A program made the position numbers and the translations under genes. From Aalborgiella sp031422495 (lineage in GTDB: Bacteria > Pseudomonadota > Gammaproteobacteria > Burkholderiales > Burkholderiaceae_C): 52,188 nt of DNA. The notes under the pieces were generated by a model that worked only from the letters and a program-made list of their open reading frames with translations, searched no databases and was not told where the DNA came from. Numbering within the stretch: position 1 is the stretch's first letter; every line of letters begins with the position of its first letter. This document shows positions 43,001 to 52,095 of this stretch, piece by piece. The DNA lies in NCBI GenBank assembly GCA_031422495.1, contig JANPLX010000105.1:1-52188 (forward strand). Direction: 5' to 3'.

Positions 43001-43405
43001 ATGAGCTCTGACAACACCATCGCCCGCCTCGTACCCGCCGAACGCCTCAAAGCCATTACCAGCTTGATAGGCGAGGGAGCAGTCTTTGAAGGCAACTTCC
43101 AAAGCGGCAAAGACCTGGGCATCAAGGTTGATGGCAAGCTTATGGGTAACATCGTTTTCGACCAAGGTGGCGCTGTGCATATTGGTGCAACGGGTGTTGT
43201 GGAAAACACCTCGATTGAGGCTGACTATGTGTTCATCGAAGGCAAAGTCAAAGGCAGCATCGTTGCCCGCAAATCGCTTGAAATCACCGGCTCAGCCACA
43301 GTGATTGGCGACGCTGCTTACGACGCCATGGTTGACGTACACCCACGTGCGCGCATTCGCGGCAAGTTGGAATATCGCGGCGATGTGGATGCTGTGGCGA
43401 GTTAA
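43001..43405 (+). CDS. Bactofilin family protein (third of three)
   Basis: This 134-residue protein is the most typical bactofilin of the three. The core runs from SLIGEGAVFEGNFQSGKDLGIKVDGKLMGNIVFDQGG through GATGVVENTSIEADYVFIEGKVKGSIVARKSLEITGSATVIGD to VDVHPRARIRGKLEYRGDVD, with evenly spaced Gly turns. Tails are short. A ribosome site AAAGGA lies about 8 bp before the ATG. It is convergent with smpB; the gap holds copy H of the 44-bp element. Confidence 0.88.
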   Translation: MSSDNTIARLVPAERLKAITSLIGEGAVFEGNFQSGKDLGIKVDGKLMGNIVFDQGGAVHIGATGVVENTSIEADYVFIEGKVKGSIVARKSLEITGSATVIGDAAYDAMVDVHPRARIRGKLEYRGDVDAVAS

Positions 43406-43447
43406 TTCGAATTGATTATTTGCTCAAAAGGCAGGTAAATATAGCTA

Positions 43448-43491
43448 TAGCCGGGGTATTTATTGCCTATATAGCTATTAAAAATATAGCA
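43448..43491 (-). repeat. 44-bp dispersed element, copy H (between convergent bactofilin and smpB)
   Basis: This is near consensus: TAGCCGGGGTATTTATTGCC at the head, AGCTATTAAAAATATAGCA at the tail. ATAGCTAT palindromes flank the head. It occupies the gap between two converging genes. Confidence 0.93.
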
Positions 43492-43498
43492 CAATACA

Positions 43499-44032
43499 TT
43501 ACTTGTTACGCGTCTTCATCGCACGCTCCACCTCGCGCTTACCTTCACGGTCTTTGATGGTGTCGCGCTTGTCGTGCTCGGCTTTGCCTTTGGCTAGCGC
43601 AATTTCGCACTTCACTTTGCCGCCTTTCCAATGCAGATTCAAGGGTACCAGTGTGTATCCTTTTTGCTCGGCTTTGACGATGAGTTTGTCGATCTGCTCA
43701 CGGTGCAGCAGCAGTTTTTTGGTGCGAACATTGTCAGGGTTGACGTGGGTTGACGCCGTGTGCATCGGGTTGATTTGGCAGCCAATGAGGAACAACTCAC
43801 TGTTGCGAATTACCACATAGCCATCGGTTAGCTGCACCTTACCTTCGCGCAAGGACTTTACTTCCCAGCCTTCTAGAACCATGCCGCACTCAAACCGCTC
43901 TTCAAAAAAATAGTTGTAAGCGGCTTTTTTGTTGTCGGCAATGCGGGTCTGAACTGGTTTAGCGTCTTTTGCCTTGCCAGCTTGTGGTTTTGGCTTAGTA
44001 GGGGGTGAAACGGGAGAGGAAGTTTTGGCCAT
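43499..44032 (-). CDS. smpB: SsrA-binding protein SmpB
   Basis: SmpB carries tmRNA to stalled ribosomes in trans-translation. The 177-residue protein has an N-terminal Lys/Pro-rich extension (about 30 residues), then IADNKKAAYNYFFEERFECGMVLEGWEVKSLREGKVQLTDGYVVIRNSELFLIGCQI (family core) and a basic C-terminal tail ending AMKTRNK that would fold in the mRNA channel. The start at 44032 (MAKTSSP) is chosen over an upstream in-frame ATG at 44083 because the upstream residues overlap the divergent ratA promoter region. The tmRNA gene itself is not in the window. Confidence 0.95.
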   Translation of the reverse strand: MAKTSSPVSPPTKPKPQAGKAKDAKPVQTRIADNKKAAYNYFFEERFECGMVLEGWEVKSLREGKVQLTDGYVVIRNSELFLIGCQINPMHTASTHVNPDNVRTKKLLLHREQIDKLIVKAEQKGYTLVPLNLHWKGGKVKCEIALAKGKAEHDKRDTIKDREGKREVERAMKTRNK

Positions 44033-44088
44033 GACTACTTTGACTGTAAATACTTGCGATAATTCGAGTTGTTCTAATCCCATTTTCC

Positions 44089-44541
44089 ATGAAATCTGTC
44101 CACAAGTCCGTCCTCATTTGGTATAGCGCAGAAGAAATGTTCAATTTGGTCACCGATGTGGACCAATATCCGCAGTTTTTGCCTTGGTGCGACCATGCCA
44201 AAGTGCTGGCTACAACAACCACTGGCATGCAAGCCGAGATAGGCATCGCCATGGGAGCCGTGAAGCAGACGTTTACAACGCAAAATGTGCATCTTTTAAA
44301 GCAGAATTTGAGCAGGCAAGTGGGCATGAAGCTGATCGACGGTCCGTTTTCCAAACTTGAAGGTACGTGGGACTTCACGCCCGTGGGTGACATCACTCAG
44401 CGCGCCTGCAAGACCGAGTTGCGATTGAAATACGGCTTTGATAACCCAGTTTTAGCTGCCTTGGTGGGCCCGGTTTTCGACAAAATTGCAGCAAGCATGG
44501 TGGATGCTTTTGTCAAACGGGCGGATCAGGTTTATGGTTGA
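44089..44541 (+). CDS. ratA: RatA-like START-domain protein (coenzyme Q-binding family)
   Basis: This 150-residue protein belongs to the polyketide cyclase/START fold family that includes E. coli RatA (reported to block 70S association) and yeast Coq10. It begins MKSVHKSVLIWYSAEEMFNLVTDVDQYPQFLPWC, the standard opening, and ends with PVFDKIAASMVDAFVKRADQVYG. The divergent smpB and downstream rnfH form the arrangement conserved across proteobacteria, which supports the call. Whether its role is ribosomal or in quinone handling is not settled by sequence. It overlaps rnfH by 8 bp. Confidence 0.9.
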   Translation: MKSVHKSVLIWYSAEEMFNLVTDVDQYPQFLPWCDHAKVLATTTTGMQAEIGIAMGAVKQTFTTQNVHLLKQNLSRQVGMKLIDGPFSKLEGTWDFTPVGDITQRACKTELRLKYGFDNPVLAALVGPVFDKIAASMVDAFVKRADQVYG

Positions 44542-44905
44542 TTCAATACTGCCAAGTTCTAGTAACTCATTGAATTCAAAGACAATTTCCATAACCCTGG
44601 CCTATTCAGCTGCGCCGCGTGAAGTGGTCGAAAAAGAGCTGGTTTTGCCTTTGAAAAGCACGGTACAAGATGCCTTGAAACTTGCTAATTTGACCGAATT
44701 CACCACCAATCCTGATTACCAGTTCGGTATTTGGGGAAAGAAAACGACGTTAAATCATGTCCTCAAAGATCAAGATCGACTTGAGTTGTACCGATCTTTG
44801 AAAGTAGATCCCAAAGTCGCACGGCGTGAGCGGTTTCAAAAGCAGGGCGCAAGAACGACAGGCTTATTTGCAAAGACGCGAACGGGTGGAAAAGCCGGTT
44901 ACTAG
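44534..44905 (+). CDS. rnfH: RnfH family ubiquitin-like protein
   Basis: This 123-residue protein has a beta-grasp fold like RnfH/YfjF: ISITLAYSAAPREVVEKELVLPLKSTVQDALKLA, then FGIWGKKTTLNHVLKDQDRLELYRSLKVDPKVARRERFQKQG, the most conserved block. The chosen ATG (44534) overlaps the ratA end by 8 bp, consistent with coupled translation. The function of the family is unknown. It is convergent with the DUF4124 gene; the gap holds copy I of the 44-bp element. Confidence 0.9.
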   Translation: MVDSILPSSSNSLNSKTISITLAYSAAPREVVEKELVLPLKSTVQDALKLANLTEFTTNPDYQFGIWGKKTTLNHVLKDQDRLELYRSLKVDPKVARRERFQKQGARTTGLFAKTRTGGKAGY

Positions 44906-44922
44906 TTTTGCATATCATAATA

Positions 44923-44966
44923 TGCTATAATTTTAATAGCATAAGAGACAATAAATACGCCGGCTA
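44923..44966 (+). repeat. 44-bp dispersed element, copy I (between convergent rnfH and DUF4124 gene)
   Basis: The TGCTAT start and AATAAATACGCCGGCTA end are exact; the middle (TTTTAATAGCATAAGAGAC) differs. It sits in an 89-bp gap between converging genes. Confidence 0.92.
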
Positions 44967-44994
44967 GAGGAAAATTAACCTCTAAACAGGTCAA

Positions 44995-45540
44995 TTATTT
45001 GCAATCTGCACCCATAATGCCTTCAAGGCGTTTGGTTTCCACCATACGAGCCGCCTCGTCCATGATGATGCGTTCACCTTTAGCGTTCACGGTACTGATT
45101 GGGCGTCCCGTTTCAAACTGCATTTTGGCTCGTTTGGCGCGCTGGCAGTTGTCAGCTTTGGCGACGTTTCGTACATCATCTTCTGCTTTTTTCTTGGCAA
45201 CTTCTTCGTCATCTGACTTCTTTTTGGCAGCTTCTAAGTCTTTGTCTTTACTCGCTATTTTGGGTGCTGGCGCAGTTTTGACGGTATTTTCTGCAGCTTT
45301 GGGTTTGCCCTCGCCATCGGAAGTCGATGCTTCTTCCGCTGCTATGACAGGCACGGCAGCCGGTGCTTTGCCGGGTTGCTGCAAAATGCGTTTTGGGGCA
45401 ATATTTGGCGGCGGTGGCTGGTCGCTGAAGACTTTGCGACCAGAGGCGTCTAGCCATGTGTATTGCGCCAGGGCAGAAACGCTAAAAAGCATAGTGAAAC
45501 TAGCAACAATGCAAGGTAAAAAGGTTCGTGTTGATTTCAT
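44995..45540 (-). CDS. DUF4124 domain secreted protein
   Basis: This is a 181-residue predicted exported protein. The signal peptide is residues 1-24 (FLPCIVASFTMLFSVSALAQ). The DUF4124 motif follows at once (QYTWLDASGRKVFSDQPPPPN). The middle is a charged Lys/Glu/Ala-rich stretch (about 75-130) that may form a helix, and the C-terminus has two Cys (NCQRAKRAKMQFETGR and GADCK). The start at 45540 is chosen for the signal peptide; the open frame continues to 45684 over the guaB start region. Its promoter probably lies in the 128-bp gap shared with guaB. The function is unknown. Confidence 0.85.
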   Translation of the reverse strand: MKSTRTFLPCIVASFTMLFSVSALAQYTWLDASGRKVFSDQPPPPNIAPKRILQQPGKAPAAVPVIAAEEASTSDGEGKPKAAENTVKTAPAPKIASKDKDLEAAKKKSDDEEVAKKKAEDDVRNVAKADNCQRAKRAKMQFETGRPISTVNAKGERIIMDEAARMVETKRLEGIMGADCK

Positions 45541-45667
45541 AGGCTGAAGTTTAGCCTGAACCTGATGGTTTTGCGAGTGGCGCGCGCGTGCTGATACTTT
45601 CCAACAACGAACGAGCTGAGAAGTACGGGTGAACCCTTGTACAATACATGGCTTTGGAGCTTCCCAA

Positions 45668-47143
<1,476 letters not shown>

Positions 47144-47170
47144 GGCTTTGTACTTGATGAGTCTTGTTTG

Positions 47171-48160
47171 ATGACGATTTGGTGGCATAGCGTAACTCCT
47201 CAAGCGCTAGATTGCTTAGCTATGGGCGAGTACGGCTTGGGCGATATTGGGGTCAATGTAGCCAATCACGCCTTGAGTCGTCCCACATTGTCTGTGGATA
47301 TGGATCTTTTGGTTGCAGATACATCTGAGTCGGTATGTGGCATCACGCAACTCATAACGAATCTGCCTGTCACGCAGCTTGTCATACCTTTTGAAAACGG
47401 CACATTTAAAGTCGCACATACAGCTGAATATTTATTCGGTGTTTTGGAAATCGACGAACAGCTAGATATCCAAACGGCAAGCCATCGAGCCTACCAAGCC
47501 TTGCTTGCCTGCTGTAAAGACATGGGCAAACCCCATTTGCTCAGGCTGTGGAATTACATGCCGCATATCAACGCGCTAGAAAACGGTGAAGAGCGTTACC
47601 GCTTGTTTAACTCCGGCCGGCGAGAGGCTTTGTTTGAGGCCAATTATTTGGTCAAAGACGGCGCGCCAGCCGCTTGTGCCTTGGGTAGCTACCGTGGCGT
47701 TTGCAAAATCGCTTTTTTGTCGGCCACAAAGCCTTGCACGCCCATTGAAAACCCACGCCAAGTTAGTGCCTATAACTACCCCAAGGACTACGGCGTCAAC
47801 CCACCTATTTTTTCAAGAGCAGGCTGGTTTCAGCAGGCGGGTGGCAAAGACATGCTTTTCATCAGCGGCACCGCGAGTATTGTGGGGCACAAAACGCTGC
47901 ACATTGGCGATATTGCGCTGCAAACCAAAGAAACCATTATCAATATGCAGGCCGTGTTGCAAGAAGCCAATCGTTTGGCTGGCAGCGAGTTATGGACATT
48001 AAATCATCTGCACGGACAAGTATATGTACGAAACCCTGCCGATATCTTCACCATCCAAACCATCCTGAAACAATACGCACTACTTAACTTCACTTACTTG
48101 CATGCAGATATTTGTCGCTCCGACTTGCTGGTTGAAATTGAAGCCTACGACCAGTTATAA
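47171..48160 (+). CDS. Chorismatase-like protein (FkbO/Hyg5/XanB2 family)
   Basis: This 329-residue protein resembles the chorismatase family, which cleaves chorismate to hydroxybenzoate (3- or 4-) or dihydroxycyclohexadiene carboxylate plus pyruvate. Seen directly: PHLLRLWNYMPHINALENGEERYRLFNSGRREAL (residues about 118-150), SAYNYPKDYGVNPPIFSRAGW, and LFISGTASIVGHKTLHIGDIALQTKETIINMQ, the family's YjgF-like core. The start is ATG 47171. It is placed between guaB and guaA on the same strand, with 27 bp and 11 bp gaps, so it is likely cotranscribed with them. A role in making 4-hydroxybenzoate for ubiquinone, or 3-/4-hydroxybenzoate for pigments, is inference; the product type cannot be read here. 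Confidence 0.8.
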   Translation: MTIWWHSVTPQALDCLAMGEYGLGDIGVNVANHALSRPTLSVDMDLLVADTSESVCGITQLITNLPVTQLVIPFENGTFKVAHTAEYLFGVLEIDEQLDIQTASHRAYQALLACCKDMGKPHLLRLWNYMPHINALENGEERYRLFNSGRREALFEANYLVKDGAPAACALGSYRGVCKIAFLSATKPCTPIENPRQVSAYNYPKDYGVNPPIFSRAGWFQQAGGKDMLFISGTASIVGHKTLHIGDIALQTKETIINMQAVLQEANRLAGSELWTLNHLHGQVYVRNPADIFTIQTILKQYALLNFTYLHADICRSDLLVEIEAYDQL

Positions 48161-48171
48161 AATCTAAACCT

Positions 48172-49821
48172 ATGACCCACCAAAAAATCCTCATCCTCGA
48201 TTTCGGCTCCCAAGTCACCCAGCTCATCGCCCGCCGCGTGCGTGAGGCGCATGTGTTTTGCGAGGTGCTTCCTTGCGACGTGAGCGACGATTGGGTCAAA
48301 GCCTACGCGGCGGATGGCAATCTCAAAGGCGTCATCCTGTCAGGCAGCCACGCCAGTGTGTATGAGGACGAGACTGACAAAGCACCGCAAGCCGTGTTTG
48401 AGCTGGGCGTACCGGTTTTGGGCATTTGCTACGGCATGCAAACCATGGCCCAGCAGCTGGGCGGCAAGGTCGAAGCAGGCAAAACCCGCGAGTTTGGCTC
48501 TGCCCAGATTCGCGCCCGTGGCCACACCGCCTTGTTTGACGGCATTGCCGACCACACCACGGCAGACGGCTACGGTATTTTGGACGTGTGGATGAGCCAT
48601 GGCGACAAGGTCATTGAGATGCCACCCGGCTTCAAGTTGATGGCCTCCAACGATGCCTGCCCGATTGCAGGTATGGCTGACGAAGCGCGCAAGTTCTACG
48701 CCGTGCAGTTCCACCCCGAGGTGACGCACACCATCAAAGGCCAGCAGATTTTGGAACGCTTTGTACTGCAAATCTGCGGTACCAAGGCCGACTGGATCAT
48801 GGGCGACTACATCACCGAAGCTGTCGCGCATATTCGTGAGCAGGTGGGCGACGAAGAGGTGATCCTCGGTTTGTCCGGCGGGGTTGATTCATCCGTCGCC
48901 GCTGCGCTGATCCACCGCGCCATTGGCGACCAGTTGACCTGCGTTTTTGTCGATCATGGCCTGCTGCGCTTGAACGAAGGCGACATGGTCATGGACATGT
49001 TTGTCGGCAAGCTACACGCCAAAGTGGTGCGGGCAGATTGCAGCGCGCAGTTCCTCGGCCACCTCGCAGGGGTCAGCGACCCAGAAGCCAAACGCAAAAT
49101 CATCGGACGCGAGTTTGTAGAAGTTTTTAAGGCTGAAGCCGGCAAATTAACTGCCTCGGGTGCTAGCGTTAAAGGAGCAAAATGGCTCGCCCAAGGCACC
49201 ATTTACCCAGACGTGATCGAATCCGGCGGTGCCAAAAACAAAAAAGCCGTCGTCATCAAGAGCCACCACAACGTGGGCGGCTTGCCTGAGCAGCTGGGTT
49301 TGAAGCTCTTGGAGCCGCTGCGCGAACTCTTCAAAGACGAAGTGCGGGAGCTGGGCGTGGCGCTGGGTTTGCCCGCAGACATGGTCTACCGACACCCATT
49401 CCCCGGCCCGGGCTTGGGCGTTCGCATCTTGGGCGAAGTCAAAAAAGAATACGCCGATTTGCTGCGCCGCGCCGACGCCATCTTTATCGAAGAACTGCGC
49501 AACTTCCCCTACGTTCCAGCAGCAGACGAGCCTGTCAACCTGCGTCACCCCAAAAAGACCTGGTACGACGCCACCAGCCAGGCCTTCACCGTATTCCTAC
49601 CCGTGAAATCCGTCGGTGTGATGGGCGATGGCCGCACCTACGACTACGTCGTCGCCCTGCGCGCAGTCCAAACCAGCGACTTCATGACCGCAGACTGGGC
49701 CGAATTGCCCTACGCCTTGCTCAAAAAAGTCTCCAGCCGGATTATCAATGAAGTCCGAGGGATCAATCGGGTGACGTATGACGTGAGTTCGAAGCCACCG
49801 GCGACGATTGAGTGGGAGTGA
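48172..49821 (+). CDS. guaA: GMP synthase (glutamine-hydrolysing) GuaA
   Basis: GuaA aminates XMP to GMP. The 549-residue protein has an N-terminal class I glutaminase (MTHQKILILDFGSQVTQLIARRVRE; nucleophile Cys in VLGICYGMQTMAQQLGG; His/Glu in VQFHPEVTHT), the ATP-pyrophosphatase loop LGLSGGVDSSVAAAL near residue 225, and the C-terminal dimerisation domain (HPFPGPGLGVRILGEV ... NRVTYDVSSKPPATIEWE). It contains a short extra segment around KLTASGASVKGAKWLAQGTIYPDV that makes it a little longer than E. coli GuaA. The next gene (Mrr-type) starts three bases after the stop. Confidence 0.97.
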   Translation: MTHQKILILDFGSQVTQLIARRVREAHVFCEVLPCDVSDDWVKAYAADGNLKGVILSGSHASVYEDETDKAPQAVFELGVPVLGICYGMQTMAQQLGGKVEAGKTREFGSAQIRARGHTALFDGIADHTTADGYGILDVWMSHGDKVIEMPPGFKLMASNDACPIAGMADEARKFYAVQFHPEVTHTIKGQQILERFVLQICGTKADWIMGDYITEAVAHIREQVGDEEVILGLSGGVDSSVAAALIHRAIGDQLTCVFVDHGLLRLNEGDMVMDMFVGKLHAKVVRADCSAQFLGHLAGVSDPEAKRKIIGREFVEVFKAEAGKLTASGASVKGAKWLAQGTIYPDVIESGGAKNKKAVVIKSHHNVGGLPEQLGLKLLEPLRELFKDEVRELGVALGLPADMVYRHPFPGPGLGVRILGEVKKEYADLLRRADAIFIEELRNFPYVPAADEPVNLRHPKKTWYDATSQAFTVFLPVKSVGVMGDGRTYDYVVALRAVQTSDFMTADWAELPYALLKKVSSRIINEVRGINRVTYDVSSKPPATIEWE

Positions 49822-49824
49822 GAT

Positions 49825-50685
49825 ATGGCAATACCTTCACATTCAGCTATGTTTGGCGACGTGTTGAGCACGTTGAGGGAAATGGATGGTTCTGGAACTA
49901 TCGCTGAAATCGATTCTCGAGTAACGGATAAATTAATAGCTAGTGGGCGTCTCACTGAGGAAGAAGCGCTGCAACCTCATGATCAAGAGCATGGTGAACG
50001 AACTGAAGTTGCCTACAGATTGGCATGGGCTCGAACATATTTGAAAGGTGCGGGTTATTTAGAGAACTCATCACGTGGAGTTTGGGCTTTAACTAGTGCA
50101 GGTAGAGAGACGGAAACGTTGAATCCACAAGCAATTACTAGAGCTGTGCAGCGAAAAGAAGAAGAGGTCACTTTGAATACTGGTGCAGAGCCAATTTTGC
50201 AAAGTGAAATTGTAGAACCAGTTTGGCAAATCAATCTCTTAAGTATTTTGCGAAAGATAGAACCTAGTGCTTTCGAGAGACTATGTCAGCGTTTGCTTAG
50301 AGAAGCTGGTTTTGTCCAAGTTGAAGTTACCGGAAAATCGGGAGATGGCGGAATAGATGGGAAAGGCATTATGAAGTTAGGTGCCTTGCTTAGTTTTCAT
50401 GTCATCTTTCAATGCAAGCGATATGAAGGTCAAGTTGGTTCAGGGGCAATTCGCGATTTCAGAGGAGCGATGGTTGGCAGAGCTGATAAGGGCTTGTTCA
50501 TAACCACTGGCGGATTTACACGCGATGCGTTGAAGGAAGCAACACGTGATGGTGCTCCACCTGTAGAACTTATAGATGGTGATGAACTATGCGAGTTACT
50601 TAAACAATACAATTTGGGTGTGGTAACTGAACATGTTCAAGTAGAAAAAGTCTCCTTAACACCAATCTGGTTCAATGGTCTTTGA
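49825..50685 (+). CDS. Mrr-type restriction endonuclease
   Basis: This 286-residue protein has the Mrr layout: an N-terminal winged-helix domain (residues 1-95, with RTEVAYRLAWARTYLKGAGYLENSSRGVWALTSAG) and a C-terminal restriction-endonuclease fold. The catalytic residues are Asp178 in GDGGIDGKG and Gln196-x-Lys198 in FQCKRYEGQ, followed by SGAIRDFRGAMVGRADKGLFITTGGF. Mrr enzymes cut methylated DNA (type IV restriction). The gene begins three bases after guaA, so it may ride on the gua transcript, and its sequence is visibly more AT-rich than guaA, suggesting a later arrival. An inverted pair of 44-bp elements follows. DNA specificity is unknown. Confidence 0.9.
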   Translation: MAIPSHSAMFGDVLSTLREMDGSGTIAEIDSRVTDKLIASGRLTEEEALQPHDQEHGERTEVAYRLAWARTYLKGAGYLENSSRGVWALTSAGRETETLNPQAITRAVQRKEEEVTLNTGAEPILQSEIVEPVWQINLLSILRKIEPSAFERLCQRLLREAGFVQVEVTGKSGDGGIDGKGIMKLGALLSFHVIFQCKRYEGQVGSGAIRDFRGAMVGRADKGLFITTGGFTRDALKEATRDGAPPVELIDGDELCELLKQYNLGVVTEHVQVEKVSLTPIWFNGL

Positions 50686-50761
50686 GTTTAAAAGCATGTT
50701 ACACATTAAAAAAACGAGCCGCGAACAAGTAATAGCTATATTTTATAGCTTAAATTCGTTA

Positions 50762-50805
50762 TAGCCGGCGTATTTATTGCCTATAGCGCTACTAAGTTAA
50801 TAGCA
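50762..50805 (-). repeat. 44-bp dispersed element, copy J (left arm of inverted pair)
   Basis: The consensus head TAGCCGGCGTATTTATTGCC and tail TTAATAGCA are both present. Just upstream, at about 50733-50749, lies a half-element hairpin AGCTATA-TTT-TATAGCT. Together with copy K it forms an inverted pair with a 26-bp spacer. Confidence 0.93.
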
Positions 50806-50831
50806 AAACGCGAAACTGGACTTTTGATATA

Positions 50832-50875
50832 TGCTATTAATAAAATAGCAGCTTAGGCAATAAATACGCAGGCTA
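50832..50875 (+). repeat. 44-bp dispersed element, copy K (right arm of inverted pair)
   Basis: It starts TGCTATTAATAA and ends AATAAATACGCAGGCTA (one change in the CGCCGG core). It is inverted relative to copy J, with about 35 of 44 positions shared, so a long hairpin could form in the transcript between the Mrr gene and the converging 68-residue gene. The stretch 50876-50967 holds nothing else recognised. Confidence 0.92.
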
Positions 50876-50967
50876 CTGGTTAAATAGTACTAAAAATATA
50901 ACTAATTGCATCATTTTAGTGCTGTATTGCGTCAAATACTGCATTTTTACAACGCAAGTTGACCCGC

Positions 50968-51174
50968 TTATTGATCTTCATTTAACGCATTCTGCCCACT
51001 ATCAGTTGGTAAGTGTGCCAGTGCGTTGCGAATAAACTGTTTTTCATAGTGGCGATTACGGCGCGCTTTTTTTGCGGATGCGCGTTGCCCCATTCGTTTG
51101 TCGACAACCAGCTGCGCCAGTTGGTTCAGGTCTTCCAGCTTTTGGATGTTTCGTGGCGAGCTTCTGAGAGGCAT
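50968..51174 (-). CDS. Small basic hypothetical protein (68 aa)
   Basis: This 68-residue hydrophilic protein has a strongly basic helix-prone middle (LNQLAQLVVDKRMGQRASAKKARRNRHYEKQFIRNAL). No membrane segment or signal peptide is seen. It lies 22 bp downstream of the DUF4149-like gene on the same strand, so the two may form a unit. The amphipathic, charged composition and its clean position argue for a real gene. The function is unknown; an RNA- or DNA-associated role would be guesswork. Confidence 0.65.
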   Translation of the reverse strand: MPLRSSPRNIQKLEDLNQLAQLVVDKRMGQRASAKKARRNRHYEKQFIRNALAHLPTDSGQNALNEDQ

Positions 51175-51196
51175 GAATAAAGCCTTTGGCGCTTGG

Positions 51197-51589
51197 TCAG
51201 ACCATGGTGGCCAACAGCCAGCCCGCGGCGGTGATGTGCACTAGTGTGACGAGTACAGACGCGCCATGCAGCCATTTGAAACGCTGGCGTTGGCCCGTGT
51301 CAGTGGCTGCGTTGATGGCTGGCATCAGCAATTGGCGCACAGGCACGGTTGTCAGCGCGATTGCACCTAACCAAGAGGCAGCTATTGTGTTGCTGGGCCA
51401 CCAAAATAAGGCTGCTAGGCTAGATGTAACGATCACGAACGCATAAAACCACGGAAAAGCTTGGCGCAGCGTCGCACCTGCTGTCGCAGCAGGCAGCGTT
51501 TTGAACAAAAAAGCAGCGAATCCAAAGGAATACAAAGTCATGCCGCCGAAGAGCAGGGCAGTACACAAAATAGCTAGTGAGTTGAGCAT
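51197..51589 (-). CDS. DUF4149-like membrane protein
   Basis: This is a 130-residue integral membrane protein with four hydrophobic segments (residues about 3-30, 45-62, 68-90, 105-130). The pattern LLFGGMTLYSFGFAAFLFKTLP, RQAFPWFYAFVI, PVRQLLMPAINAATD and RFKWLHGASVLVTLVHI resembles DUF4149 family proteins of betaproteobacteria. The function is unknown. Its first 91 bp plus 3 bp upstream recur in inverted orientation at 52095-52188 with only two differences. Confidence 0.75.
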   Translation of the reverse strand: MLNSLAILCTALLFGGMTLYSFGFAAFLFKTLPAATAGATLRQAFPWFYAFVIVTSSLAALFWWPSNTIAASWLGAIALTTVPVRQLLMPAINAATDTGQRQRFKWLHGASVLVTLVHITAAGWLLATMV

Positions 51590-51592
51590 AAG
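51499..51592 (-). repeat. Left arm of a 94-bp inverted repeat
   Basis: This is the 5' end of the DUF4149-like gene and 3 bp upstream. It is the reverse complement of 52095-52188 except at 52104 and 52124. The arms are separated by about 500 bp and the right arm runs off the window. Confidence 0.95.
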
Positions 51593-51720
51593 ATGTCTTT
51601 AAATAAATACTGACTAATGATCGTAATTGAACTGCTCGTGATAGCAAAAATAGGTACTATTTACCCCTTTAACCTACGGGTGATTCGGTACGACAGTTAA
51701 GGCGACATTTAAGGCGGAGA

Positions 51721-52095
51721 CTAAGGCGTCAGCCAATCCCACGTGTCTGCGCGCAGCCGCGCACGGCGATGTCCGCTGCGGGCTAGTTCTAGCCAGTCGA
51801 TTTCTTGAATTTGGGCTTCTATGATCGCCAAGTGGTGTTGGCTGGTTGGGTTTGACGGGTTCGTTGGTTGTGTTCCGTCTTTGCTTGAGGGGGCAGCCGA
51901 CAAAGTACTTCCTGGCGCGGCTGGAGACAGGTAGTCACCCGCAGCCGCAGTCTGACGAACGCGCTCCCACGCTGCATCGACCAGTGGGCCAGTCGTATGA
52001 ACTGTCATGGTTGCACGCACACGTAGCTGCCAGCTCAGGCGCTTGCTCCAGAACACGAGCAGGGCGTCGGGATGGTTGGCTAGCTCAGAGACCCC
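51721..52095 (-). pseudogene. Pyridoxamine 5'-phosphate oxidase-like gene, 5' end missing
   Basis: The frame encodes the C-terminal part of a PNPOx-family flavin-binding protein: VSELANHPDALLVFWSKRLSWQLRVRATMTVHT, then WLELARSGHRRARLRADTWDWLTP at the end. Such proteins are typically about 200 residues; about 120 remain. Reading upstream, homology runs to about 52092 and then meets a TAA at 52096-52098, exactly where the inverted copy of the DUF4149 gene begins. The only start available is an internal GTG at 52056. The gene is therefore cut by a rearrangement, or the junction is an assembly artefact. Three TTAAGGCG- or CTAAGGCG-like words lie at its 3' end (about 51697-51728). Confidence 0.75.

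Noticed and set aside
50700..50880. Possible CRISPR array, because of repeated units with spacers
   Set aside because: There are only two units, they are inverted rather than direct, and the same unit occurs singly across the window; no cas genes.
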